From positions 1 to 64,000 of the forward strand of contig NZ_JAKLTQ010000020.1 of assembly GCF_022012395.1 (NCBI RefSeq): a stretch of 64,000 nucleotides of DNA, given 5' to 3'. Made by a program: the position numbers and the translations under genes. Positions 50,410 to 59,013 of the stretch are shown piece after piece (the stretch's first letter is position 1; every line of letters begins with the position of its first letter). The notes under the pieces are model-generated. The model had not been told where the DNA came from. It saw only the letters and a list, made by a program, of their open reading frames with translations, and made no database searches. Source of the DNA: Arthrobacter hankyongi (lineage in GTDB: Bacteria > Actinomycetota > Actinomycetes > Actinomycetales > Micrococcaceae).

Positions 50410-50489
50410 GCGCCACCGGCTGCCGCCGCTCCTCGGCCGATCACCCTGCAAAGCAGCATCGGCGGTCCGTCGACGGTTCCGGTGGACGT

Positions 50490-51422
50490 TTAGGTGCCGA
50501 GGTCAGCGGGGTTCATGTTTTTGAAGGCCTCCGCAACCGAGGGGTTCGCTGCGATCATTTCGTCGGCGAACTGTTCGCCGGTCACCCGGTACTGGGTCAG
50601 TTGGTCGGAGTCTGCCTTGAGCTGGTCGGCGACGCCGGTCCATCCCTCGGGGGTGTTCTCGGTGGACTGGAGGCGGGGCAGGCCGGCGAGGACCATGCGG
50701 CCGGCGCGGCCGCCGCTGACCTGGAACATGTCGCCGTGCACGGCGGTGTCTTGGTGTGAGAGGTAGGCGACGAAGTTTGCGACGTGCTCGGGTCCGAGGC
50801 CGTCGCGGAGGGTGCTGATGATGTTCGGATCGCTGTAGGCGCTCTCGGTCATCGGGGTCCACGCGGTGGGCATGAGCGTGGAGACCTGCACGCCGACCCG
50901 ATCGCCTTCCATGGCCAGGGTGTTGCCCAGCGCCCAGATCGCACCCTTGGCGGCGCCGTAGGCGGAGGCGCCGGGGTTGGCCAGGACGCCGCTGGAGGAG
51001 ACCAGGATCAGGCGGCCCGAGCCGGACTGCATCAGGTGCGGCCAGGCGGCGCGGGAGAGTTCCGCTGTGCCCTTGAAGGACACGTCGAAGACCTTCCAGA
51101 ATTCCTCCGACGACTGCTCGCCGAACAGGCCGACGCGGATGATGCCGGCGTTGTTGACAACGATGTCGAGCCGGCCGAACGCGTCGAGGGCGGTCTGCAC
51201 GATGGCGGGGGCCTCGTTGGCAACATCGTGCAGGTCGGCGACGGCGGTTCCGCCGGCGTCAGTGATCTCCTTGACGACCTGTTCGGCATGCTCACGGGAG
51301 ACGTCGTTCACCACGACACGGGCCCCGCGGGATGCGAGGGTGGTTGCGTGGGCCTTACCCATTCCCTGGCCGGCACCGGTAACAATCGCGACGCGGCTTT
51401 CAAAGTTCAACAAATCAATCAT
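50490..51422 (-). CDS. Short-chain dehydrogenase/reductase
   Basis: A 310-residue NAD(P)-dependent oxidoreductase: cofactor motif VTGAGQGMGKAHA, NNAG, catalytic Ser in ILVSSSGV and YGAAK (Tyr-x-x-x-Lys). The about 60-residue C-terminal extension beyond the usual 250 resembles the MFE-2/3-hydroxyacyl-CoA dehydrogenase type of SDR. ATG at 51422 has an AAGGAG site; a frame start at 51449 is upstream. Could act on an alcohol or hydroxyacyl-CoA in the catabolic cluster. Confidence 0.92.
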   Translation of the reverse strand: MIDLLNFESRVAIVTGAGQGMGKAHATTLASRGARVVVNDVSREHAEQVVKEITDAGGTAVADLHDVANEAPAIVQTALDAFGRLDIVVNNAGIIRVGLFGEQSSEEFWKVFDVSFKGTAELSRAAWPHLMQSGSGRLILVSSSGVLANPGASAYGAAKGAIWALGNTLAMEGDRVGVQVSTLMPTAWTPMTESAYSDPNIISTLRDGLGPEHVANFVAYLSHQDTAVHGDMFQVSGGRAGRMVLAGLPRLQSTENTPEGWTGVADQLKADSDQLTQYRVTGEQFADEMIAANPSVAEAFKNMNPADLGT

Positions 51423-51479
51423 CTCCTTGTCATAAGCCCGAGGGCTCATGCTTAAGCATATTCCTGTGATTCCGATAAG

Positions 51480-52105
51480 ACGAAACCGGGTTCCTCAGCT
51501 CACATAGGACGGCACGAAGTTGCCGGATGTTGGACAGCGTGGAGCTCCACGTCAGCGACGCGCCGGGTCTTGGCCACGATATAGGCAATCGTGTCGGCTG
51601 CGTCTTCGCGGTGAAGTTTTTCGATGCCGCCCAAAAGCTGTTTGCAGCGCTCTTGCATCGACTCCCGCTGGGTGGCTGAAGAGTTCTGTGTCCACGACGC
51701 CGGGTTCGATCATTGGGAACCGCACGTCCTTGCAGACGATTTCCTAGCGCCATGACTCGGTCGCCGCGGCGACGCCGAACGTCGTGGCGTTGTAGATCAC
51801 GACGCGGGCGTTGGAAAACGAACTGAGGTTGACCACGCCAGCCACCTGGCGGGGGCTCGTTGCGGCGGCGTCTACCAGATGCGGCAGGGCGGCCTTGGTT
51901 ACGTACATCAGCGTCTTGTGGCCCGGGCCGACCATCTGGTCCCAGCGCCACGGATCTCCGAAGTGAGCGCGTCGTGTCGGTCCTCGCGGCGGGCGGCGAG
52001 GGTAACGGCTGCACCTTCCCAGCCAGTTTCCAGGCAGTGGCCAGACCGATCCCGCTTTGATGCACCCGTGATGAGGCAAACAGTCCCATGGAGGCGATCA
52101 GGCAT
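51480..52105 (-). pseudogene. Broken short-chain dehydrogenase
   Basis: Pieces of a second SDR lie in several frames: MPDRLHGTVCLITGAS (52105 down), KLAG and AAVTLAARREDR, then after a missing central part LMYVTKAALPHLVDAAATS and VVIYNATTFGVAAATESW (the Tyr/Lys site with Lys lost), IEPGVVDTELFSHP, and a tail LLGGIEKLHREDAADTIAYIVAKTRRVAD. At least four frame changes and a deletion of about 70 residues with the NNAG region; not functional. Confidence 0.82.
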
Positions 52106-52212
52106 GAACCGTCCCTTCTTGAGTCGGATCCCGTCGAGAACGGGTCGATTCCCACCAGCCGAAGACCCAACGTGGCACCCCTGCCATCCACGGCGGATCG
52201 CTGGACGGCGCT

Positions 52213-52248
52213 GGGCCGGGGCCGCACCCATCGGTGCGGTCCCGGCCC
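52213..52248. terminator. Hairpin after the EthD-domain gene
   Basis: GGGCCGGGGCCGCAC (52213-52227) and GTGCGGTCCCGGCCC (52234-52248) form a 15-bp stem with one mismatch. It lies 22 bp past the EthD gene stop and would separate the main catabolic operon from the SDR genes. No T-run on the minus strand. Confidence 0.65.
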
Positions 52249-52269
52249 GGCTTTGCGTGGCTCCGCCGG

Positions 52270-52662
52270 CTAGGAAGACGCCACGGTCTGGGAGTGGTAG
52301 GGCTCGCGCAGCGTGGATTCGGGGATCCAGGTGAAGCGGTCCATTTCGAAGATTTCGAAGTGGCTGCAGAATCCGATGTCGTCCGCGGCTGCTTCCGTCC
52401 ATGCTTCCGACTCGGCGATCTTGGCCTTCGACTCCTCGGAGTCGAACATCATCACGACGATCGCGTCCGGCTTCGCGGCTCCTCCGATTACCGGCCAGCC
52501 CTCCTGTGCGTCCTTGTTCATAAACGATTCGTACCAAACCAGGCCGGGGATGCGCATGCCGATTTTCGCGTGTACGTCGCTGTAATGGGTGCGGAACTCT
52601 TCCGCGCTGGTGCCAGCCCAGCGGTATACCTCGAAGGCGAGGACGGGTCCGTTGTTTGCCAT
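52270..52662 (-). CDS. EthD-domain protein
   Basis: About 130 residues of the dimeric alpha-beta barrel EthD family: VLAFEVYRWAGTSAEEFRTHYSDVHAKIG and IPGLVWYESF are the diagnostic parts, then VVMMFDSEESKAK. EthD is required for a P450 ether-degrading system in Rhodococcus, encoded with P450, ferredoxin and ferredoxin reductase, which are all present here; its exact activity is unknown. ATG at 52662 (52668 possible) with a GAAAGGA site. Confidence 0.85.
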   Translation of the reverse strand: MANNGPVLAFEVYRWAGTSAEEFRTHYSDVHAKIGMRIPGLVWYESFMNKDAQEGWPVIGGAAKPDAIVVMMFDSEESKAKIAESEAWTEAAADDIGFCSHFEIFEMDRFTWIPESTLREPYHSQTVASS

Positions 52663-52744
52663 GGTCATGGTTCCTTTCGTTGGTTCCTCATGTTGCAGGG
52701 GTCGACTGTACTGTTGCGGTGTCCTGCTCGCTGGCCGGGCCGGC

Positions 52745-54040
52745 CTAGACTGGCATGATCCGGACCGGCAGGGACTTGGGCCCGGAGAGGAAGTTGGCGG
52801 CCACGAACTGCGGTTCCCCGAGGAGCTCGACCTTGGCCAGGCGCGGCAGGAGCTCCTCGAGCAGGATCCGCATTTCGAGCTTGGCCACGTGCTGGCCGAT
52901 GCATTGGTGGGGGCCGAAGCCGAAGGCGAGGTGCTTGTTCGGCTTGCGCGTGATGTCGAACTCGTTCGGGCGCTCGAAGACCTCCTCGTCGCGGTTAGCG
53001 GAGGGGTACAGCAGCATCACCCCGTCGCCGGCCGACAGCTTGCGTCCGCGGAACTCGGTATCTTCTGTCACGATTCGGAAGAAGTGCTTGACGGGCGAGA
53101 CCCAGCGGAGGGCCTCGTCGACGACTCCGGGGATGAGGCTTGGATCGGCGCGCACCGCGTCGAGCTGCTCCGGATGCCGGGCAAACTGCTCGATGGCACC
53201 GGAAATCGTCGACGAGGTCGTGTCGTGTCCTGCCGTGGCGATGGCGACGTAGTACCCGTTGACGAAGGATTCCGGGAGGTGCTCACCGTCGACTTTCGCG
53301 TTCGCGATGATCGAGGCGAGATCGTCGGTGGGGTTCTTGCGGCGGTCGGCCGAGAGTTCGTTGAAGTAGCGGAAGAAGTCCTGCAGGGTTGCCTTCCACG
53401 CCTTCATGCTTGCGCCCTCGCCGTCCTCGACGTCGTCGCGTTTGGAGTCCTCGTCGGTGGTGCCGAAGAGCGTCTGGGTGAGGTTGAGCATCATCGGCTC
53501 GTCTTCCGGTGGAACGCCGAAGAGCGTCATGATGACGCGCAGCGGGTAGTACAGCGAGAAGTCCTTGACGATGTCGACCTCTCGCTCCCCGGCCAGGAGT
53601 TTGTCGACGGACGTGCGGGCGAGCTGGCGGATCGCTTCCTCGCGCTTGCGGACGTTGGCCGGCATGAACCAACCGCTTGTTACGTTCTTGATCTTCGTGT
53701 GCTCCGGCGCGTCCATGTAGGCGAGCGTGTCCTGCGTGCGTGCGCCGTTGTTCGCGGTCTTGAGGTATTCGCGCCCGGCCTTGTCTACGAGGAACGGATC
53801 GGCGTTGCCGCTGGAGAAGATCTTAGGGTTGCGTTCGATTTCGAGGATGTCGGCGTGTTTCGTTGCAAGCCAGGTAGGGTCGTAGCCTTCGATCTCGGCG
53901 AGGCCGAAGGGGTTGTTGGCCCGCAGCCACGCGAGTGCGGGGTACGTGCGCTTCTGTTCCTCGGAGTAGGAAGCGGGCAGCATCACCGCTTCCGCGATGT
54001 CCTTTGGGATTTTTGCAGTGTCGGTTGTGGTCTCGGTCAT
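52745..54040 (-). CDS. Cytochrome P450, CYP108-like (copy 2)
   Basis: A 431-residue soluble bacterial P450. I-helix AGHDTTSS, ExxR in VDEALRW, and heme loop FGFGPHQCIGQHVAKLEMR with Cys380. The stretch HLAFGFGPHQCIGQHVAKLEM followed by the C-terminal FLSGPKSLPVR closely resembles P450terp (CYP108A1), the alpha-terpineol hydroxylase. Roughly two thirds identical to the P450 at 59010. ATG 54040 with a GGAAGG site. Likely hydroxylates a terpenoid or alkyl-aromatic using the ferredoxin pair in the operon. Confidence 0.93.
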   Translation of the reverse strand: MTETTTDTAKIPKDIAEAVMLPASYSEEQKRTYPALAWLRANNPFGLAEIEGYDPTWLATKHADILEIERNPKIFSSGNADPFLVDKAGREYLKTANNGARTQDTLAYMDAPEHTKIKNVTSGWFMPANVRKREEAIRQLARTSVDKLLAGEREVDIVKDFSLYYPLRVIMTLFGVPPEDEPMMLNLTQTLFGTTDEDSKRDDVEDGEGASMKAWKATLQDFFRYFNELSADRRKNPTDDLASIIANAKVDGEHLPESFVNGYYVAIATAGHDTTSSTISGAIEQFARHPEQLDAVRADPSLIPGVVDEALRWVSPVKHFFRIVTEDTEFRGRKLSAGDGVMLLYPSANRDEEVFERPNEFDITRKPNKHLAFGFGPHQCIGQHVAKLEMRILLEELLPRLAKVELLGEPQFVAANFLSGPKSLPVRIMPV

Positions 54041-54133
54041 GGTTTGGCCTTCCGGTAATCGGATTCGTAGGTGTACCGGGCCGCGCGGTGCGGGCGGGCT
54101 GTCTGCCCGCACCGCGCAGGAGAAGGTTTGCCG

Positions 54134-55765
54134 TTAGCCGTTCGCGGCGGCCGAGAGGAACGGGCAGCCCAGGGCCGAGGCCTCTTCGCGCGGCGAGGTG
54201 ATGCCGCGCAGCAGGTCCGCGGCCTTCTCGCCGATCATGATCGACGGCGCGTTGGTGTTGCCGCTGGTGATCTGCGGCATGATCGACGCGTCGGCGATGC
54301 GCAGGCCGGCGATGCCGTGGACTCGTAGCTCTGCATCCACGACGCCCGTTTCCGGGGTGCCGATTCGACAGGTACCGGCGGCGTGATACATGTGCTGCGT
54401 ATCGGCGCGTACCCATTGCTCCCGCAGGGCTCCGGTGACGGTGGCACCGGGGTTCACCTGCTCCTGCAGGATCGAACGGAGTGGTGCCTGCCGGGTGAGT
54501 TCGGTGACGAAGTCCAGTGCGCGGAGGACGGCGTGTACCTCGTGCTGCTGGCTCAGCAGATTGCTGACGATGCGAGGGGGAGCGGACGGGTCGGGCGAGT
54601 GGAGTTTGACGGTTCCGCGGGAGCTGGGACCGTTGTAGGACAGGCCGATGGACATGCCGAGCGTGTTCGGGGAGCGGAATCCGTGGTCCCAGAACCATCC
54701 CGGGACGAAGATCATCTGGAAGTCCGGGCTCGCGAGGGAGGGGTCAGAGCGCCACATGATCGCGGCCTCGCCGGCGTTGGAGGTGAGCACGCCGGTTCCC
54801 GATGTGCGCCACTGTTCGGCCGCGGTGGGATCGCCGGCTACGGCGAGGGTATTGTCGGCATCCGTCGCGTAGTGGGTGAGGGTGAAGGGGTGGTCCTGGA
54901 GGTTGCGGCCTACCTGGGGCGAGTCGAGCACGACGTCCAGTCCGAGGGCACTCAGCTCGTCTGCGGGGCCGATGCCGGAGAGCATGAGGAGCTTCGGGGT
55001 GTTGTAGGCGCCTGCCGAGAGTACGATCTCGCGTCCGGCACGCGCTGTGACGAGCTCGCCCCCGTGCTCGAACTCGACGCCGACCGCGCGCCCGGACTCA
55101 ATGACGATCCGCTGGACGTAGGCGTTCGTCACGAGTTCGAAATTCTGCCGGGCAAGCGCGGGACGCAGGAACGCATCCGCTGACGAGCAGCGCCGTCCGT
55201 CGCGGCCGGTGACCTGCAGCAGACCTACACCGGCCTGCCGGGCCCCGTTGATGTCGTCATTCCGCTCGATGCCGAGCTGGGTCGCGGCTTCGATGTAGTT
55301 CTGTTCGTAGCCCGAGAACCAGCGCTGGGTCGTGACGCCCATCGGCCCGTCCGTGCCGTGGAACTCGTCGGTAATGTCCGTGTTCGCCTCGGACCGCTTG
55401 AAGTAGGGCAGCACTTCGTCGTAGGACCAGCCGGTTGCCCCGTGCTCGCTCTCCCATGAGTCAAAGTCTTCGCGGGTGCCGCGCACATAGAACATGGCGT
55501 TGAGCGAGGAGCTGCCGCCGAGCACCTTGCCGCGCGGCATGAACAGCCGGCGACCGGCGAGGCCAGGCTCCGGGTCGGAGTTGTAGTTCCAATCCTTTTC
55601 GCCTTGGAAGAGCCCCGCGAACAGCAGCGGGGTGCGGATCAGGTCGTCGTCGTCGCTGCCGCCCGCCTCGAGGAGCAGGACGTTGTAGCCGTCCTCGCTC
55701 AGGCGGCCGGCGACTGCGCAGCCTGCCGAACCGGCACCGACGATGATGTAGTCGTACTCTTTCAT
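54134..55765 (-). CDS. GMC-family FAD oxidoreductase
   Basis: A 543-residue alcohol dehydrogenase/oxidase of the choline dehydrogenase type. FAD motif IIVGAGSAGCAVAGRLSEDGYNVLLLEAGG (about 7-36), GGSSSLNAMFYVRG, and C-terminal active-site His in MYHAAGTCRIG with Asn in SGNTNAPSIMIGEKAADL (long strings shortened in practice to these keys). It probably oxidises the alcohol made by the P450. ATG 55765 has a GGAAGA site; the frame continues upstream antisense to the ALDH. Confidence 0.92.
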   Translation of the reverse strand: MKEYDYIIVGAGSAGCAVAGRLSEDGYNVLLLEAGGSDDDDLIRTPLLFAGLFQGEKDWNYNSDPEPGLAGRRLFMPRGKVLGGSSSLNAMFYVRGTREDFDSWESEHGATGWSYDEVLPYFKRSEANTDITDEFHGTDGPMGVTTQRWFSGYEQNYIEAATQLGIERNDDINGARQAGVGLLQVTGRDGRRCSSADAFLRPALARQNFELVTNAYVQRIVIESGRAVGVEFEHGGELVTARAGREIVLSAGAYNTPKLLMLSGIGPADELSALGLDVVLDSPQVGRNLQDHPFTLTHYATDADNTLAVAGDPTAAEQWRTSGTGVLTSNAGEAAIMWRSDPSLASPDFQMIFVPGWFWDHGFRSPNTLGMSIGLSYNGPSSRGTVKLHSPDPSAPPRIVSNLLSQQHEVHAVLRALDFVTELTRQAPLRSILQEQVNPGATVTGALREQWVRADTQHMYHAAGTCRIGTPETGVVDAELRVHGIAGLRIADASIMPQITSGNTNAPSIMIGEKAADLLRGITSPREEASALGCPFLSAAANG

Positions 55766-55820
55766 GATTGTCTTCCTCAATTCCTGTGTCCTGGACGGCT
55801 GGCTCTCATTGCGGGCCGGA

Positions 55821-57281
55821 TCACGGGGCGTTGTAGATCGTCTTGAGGTTCTGGTAGGCCGCCAGCCCCTCGGGGCCCTGCTCCCGGCCGAGGCCGCTGG
55901 CCTTGACACCGCCGAACGGTGAGCCGATGTCGTGGCTGTAGAAGTTGATGCCGACCCCGCCGGTCTGGATCCGGCGGGCGACGTCGAGGGCGCGTTCGGT
56001 GTCCTGGCCCCAGACGGAACCGCCGAGGCCGAAGTCGCTGTCGTTGGCCATCGCGATGGCCTCGTCGATCGTGTCGTAGGGGATGACGGCCAGGACGGGT
56101 CCGAAGATCTCCTCGCGGGCGATCGTCGAGTCGTTGCTGACGTCGGCGAAGACCGTGGGTTCGATGAAGAAGCCGCGGTCCAGGTGCGCGGGGCGCTTGC
56201 CGCCGGTGGTGATGCGGCCGCCTTCGGCGACACCGCGCTCGATGTAGCTTTCCACGCGTGCGCGCTGCCGCTCGGAGACGAGCGGTCCGACCTGTGTGGC
56301 CGGATCCAGTGCATCGCCGACTGTCAGCGAGCCGACGATGTCCGTGATCTGGTCGAGGAACTGCGAGTACCGGAAGCGCGGGGCGAAAATGCGGGTGCAG
56401 ACATAGCAGGTTTGGCCGTTGTTCTGCAGGGACGCGTCGACGAACTCCGCAGCCAGGGAGGGGAGATCCGCGTCGTCGAGGAGGATCGCGGCGGACTTGC
56501 CGCCGAGCTCGAGCGTCACAGGACGCAGCAGGTGACCGCAGGTGGCGCCGATGCTGCGGCCAGCCTCGGTCGAGCCGGTGAAGCCGACCTTGTCGACGCC
56601 CGGGTGGCCGACGAGGTAGGCGCCGACTTCGCGCCCGGCAGGGACGATGTTGAGGACACCCGCCGGAACACCGGCCGCGTGGGCCGCCTCGATCATCGCG
56701 TATCCGTCGAGCACGGTTTCGGGCGAGGGCTTGATGACCATCGTGCAGCCTGCGGCCAGTGCCGGGGCGATCTTGACGAACGCGAGCGCCTGGGGAAAGT
56801 TCCATGGGACGATCGCGGCGACGACGCCGACGGGTTCGTGGCGCACGCGCGTCGGGCGGCCGAAGACGCCGGCGCGCTGCTCTTCGATGCCCTGCTCGCG
56901 GATCAGTCCCGCATAGTAGCGCAGGGCGATTGCCGGGAATCCTCCTTCGACCGCCTGCGCCATCGAGATCGGCATGCCGTTCTGGCTGCTGACCAGGCGC
57001 GCGATCTCGGCACCGCGCTTCTCGAGCTCGTCAGCGAAGCGCTCCATGACCTCGGCCCGGCGGCTGACGTCCCACGTTGCCCATCCCTGGGGATCGTCGA
57101 AGGCCGCGCGGGCTGCGGCGACGGCCCTGTCGATGTCCTTCTCGACGGCTTCGGGAACCTGCCCGAGGACCTGTTCAGTCGACGGGGAGACGGGCGTTAT
57201 GACGCGGTCGGTCGAGGGCTCGACCCATTCGCCGCCGATGTACAAGTGGGTTTTGGTAATCGTTTCGTCGGTGACGATCAT
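55821..57281 (-). CDS. Aldehyde dehydrogenase
   Basis: A 486-residue NAD(P)-dependent ALDH with PWNFPQA, KPSPETV (cofactor Lys), GFTGSTEAGR, catalytic Glu258 in LELGGKSAA and Cys292 in NNGQTCYVC. Its place between ferredoxin and GMC oxidoreductase suggests it turns the aldehyde into the acid. ATG 57281, GAGGAGAAA ribosome site. Confidence 0.95.
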   Translation of the reverse strand: MIVTDETITKTHLYIGGEWVEPSTDRVITPVSPSTEQVLGQVPEAVEKDIDRAVAAARAAFDDPQGWATWDVSRRAEVMERFADELEKRGAEIARLVSSQNGMPISMAQAVEGGFPAIALRYYAGLIREQGIEEQRAGVFGRPTRVRHEPVGVVAAIVPWNFPQALAFVKIAPALAAGCTMVIKPSPETVLDGYAMIEAAHAAGVPAGVLNIVPAGREVGAYLVGHPGVDKVGFTGSTEAGRSIGATCGHLLRPVTLELGGKSAAILLDDADLPSLAAEFVDASLQNNGQTCYVCTRIFAPRFRYSQFLDQITDIVGSLTVGDALDPATQVGPLVSERQRARVESYIERGVAEGGRITTGGKRPAHLDRGFFIEPTVFADVSNDSTIAREEIFGPVLAVIPYDTIDEAIAMANDSDFGLGGSVWGQDTERALDVARRIQTGGVGINFYSHDIGSPFGGVKASGLGREQGPEGLAAYQNLKTIYNAP

Positions 57282-57412
57282 GGCATTTCTCCTCGTGGTG
57301 GTGTGGCGACCGGAAGCCCGGTCATGGTGCGCTGGCGAGCGTGTGTGAGGGTTTGGAAGCCGGCCCGACGCGGACCATCGGGGTCGGGCCGGAAGCCCCC
57401 GCAATCAAATGC

Positions 57413-57733
57413 TCAGCCTTGGGAAGCCGGGGTCCGGACGCAGAGTCCGTCATGCTCGGCGCGAAGTACCAACTGGCAGGACAGGCGTGATGTCGGCTTA
57501 GCCTCGTCGAGGAACTCGATGAGGTCCGCCTCTTCCGGGGCAGGTTCCTCGAAGGTCTGCTGCCAGGCTTCGTCGACGTAGACGTGGCACGTGGCGCAGG
57601 AGCAGCCGCCGCCGCACTCGGCCACGATGCCCTCGATGCCGCGCAGGGTGGCAACTTCCATCAGGCTCATGCCGGGCTCGACCTCGACGGGCTGTTCTGT
57701 TCCGTCGGCCGTGACGTAGGTGATCTTGATCAT
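57413..57733 (-). CDS. [2Fe-2S] ferredoxin, putidaredoxin type
   Basis: A 106-residue electron carrier with cluster ligands Cys40, Cys46, Cys49 (AECGGGCSCATCHVY) and Cys86 (RLSCQL), matching the CX5CX2C…C spacing of adrenodoxin/putidaredoxin ferredoxins that serve P450s. It lies 17 bp after its reductase gene. Confidence 0.95.
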   Translation of the reverse strand: MIKITYVTADGTEQPVEVEPGMSLMEVATLRGIEGIVAECGGGCSCATCHVYVDEAWQQTFEEPAPEEADLIEFLDEAKPTSRLSCQLVLRAEHDGLCVRTPASQG

Positions 57734-57750
57734 GGAAATTCCTTGCTGGA

Positions 57751-59013
57751 TCAGGCGGGCACGAGGTCCCGCAGGGGAACTGATGGGTCGGGTAGGCGGT
57801 CAAGGGAGGGGGAAGCGTTCGAAGCGATCCACTTCTTTCCGGCCATGAAGTCTTTGGCCGCATTGACGGCCTCGACGGCGACGAGCCGGCCGGCGTCGTC
57901 GAGGTGGTACACCGCGAATGAGTCCGAGGAGGGTTCGCCGCGCACGACCGTGCGGGTCGACCCGGCGAGCAGGCCGGCGATCTTGAGATTCACGTCGTAC
58001 TGGTCCGACCAGAACCAGGGAGTTTCCGCGGGCGGCGCCGGGCGGCCGGTGATGGCCGCTGCGGCCTGCTTGGCCTGCTCGGTGGTATTGGGGATGCTCT
58101 CGAGCCGGATCCGGCCCGGGTAGCCCGGGACTTCGCGGCGGGTGACGTCGCCCACGGCGTAGACCCCGGGCAGATTCGTGCGGGCGGATGAGTCCACGAG
58201 GACACCGCCGTCGCACGCGGCCCCCAGCTGTTGCAGGAGCTCGTCGCGGGGTTCGGCTCCGACACCGATGACCACCGCGTCGCAGGGCAGCCGTGTGCCG
58301 TCTTCGAGCAGGACGGCCTCGACCCCGCCGTCCTGGCTGGCGACGACCTCGTTGAGGGCCGCGTTGACGAGGACATCGACGCCGTTCTTCCGGTGGATCG
58401 CCGTGAGGGCATCCGAGAGGACGGGGCTGGCAACGCGCTGCAGCAGCCGCTGCTCGCGCTCGATGACGGTGACCTGGCAGCCGCGGCTCCGGGCCGCGGC
58501 TGCGACCTCGAGTCCGACGAAGCCGCCGCCGATGATGACGATCTGTGCGCGCGATTCCAGCACGGAGCGGAACCCGATGGCGTCGCGGTAGGTCCGCATC
58601 GACCAGCAGCCGCGTTCGGGCAGCGGGTGTGGCAGGGTGCGCGCCCGGGCTCCCGTTGCCAGAACCAGTTCGTCAAAGCCGACGCCGGTTGCGTCGTCGA
58701 GCGTCGCCGTGCGTGCGTCCAGGTCGATTGATTCGACGCGCCGGCCGAGCATCAGGTCGATGCCCTGGTCTGCGTAGTAGGACGGAGCGCGGAGCAAGTC
58801 GGCGCCCGTATCGCCGTGCAGGTACGCCTTGGAGATCGGCGGGCGGTGGTAGGGATGCTCCTCCTCGTCGCCGACGAGCGTGATCGGTCCGGCGTGCCCG
58901 TACTGGCGCAACGTCGCGGCCGTCGCGGCCCCGGCATGCCCGGCACCGACGATGAGGACGCGGGATAGATTTGCCCCGGAATGTGTGATCGTGTCAGGAC
59001 GGATCATTGTCAT
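57751..59013 (-). CDS. Ferredoxin reductase, putidaredoxin-reductase type
   Basis: A 420-residue FAD/NAD(P)H oxidoreductase that reduces the ferredoxin next door. Motifs VLIVGAGHAGAATAATL (FAD), IVIIGGGFVGLEVAAAA (NAD), VYAVGDVTRR and ETPWFWSDQYDVNLKIAG, the last being typical of this reductase class. Start ATG 59013 overlaps the P450 copy 1 stop by 4 bp. Confidence 0.95.
   Translation of the reverse strand: MTMIRPDTITHSGANLSRVLIVGAGHAGAATAATLRQYGHAGPITLVGDEEEHPYHRPPISKAYLHGDTGADLLRAPSYYADQGIDLMLGRRVESIDLDARTATLDDATGVGFDELVLATGARARTLPHPLPERGCWSMRTYRDAIGFRSVLESRAQIVIIGGGFVGLEVAAAARSRGCQVTVIEREQRLLQRVASPVLSDALTAIHRKNGVDVLVNAALNEVVASQDGGVEAVLLEDGTRLPCDAVVIGVGAEPRDELLQQLGAACDGGVLVDSSARTNLPGVYAVGDVTRREVPGYPGRIRLESIPNTTEQAKQAAAAITGRPAPPAETPWFWSDQYDVNLKIAGLLAGSTRTVVRGEPSSDSFAVYHLDDAGRLVAVEAVNAAKDFMAGKKWIASNASPSLDRLPDPSVPLRDLVPA

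Noticed and set aside
54134-56314. 726-residue version of the GMC oxidoreductase
   Set aside because: The first about 180 residues are antisense-like noise overlapping the ALDH gene; the FAD motif starts right after the ATG at 55765 with a ribosome site.
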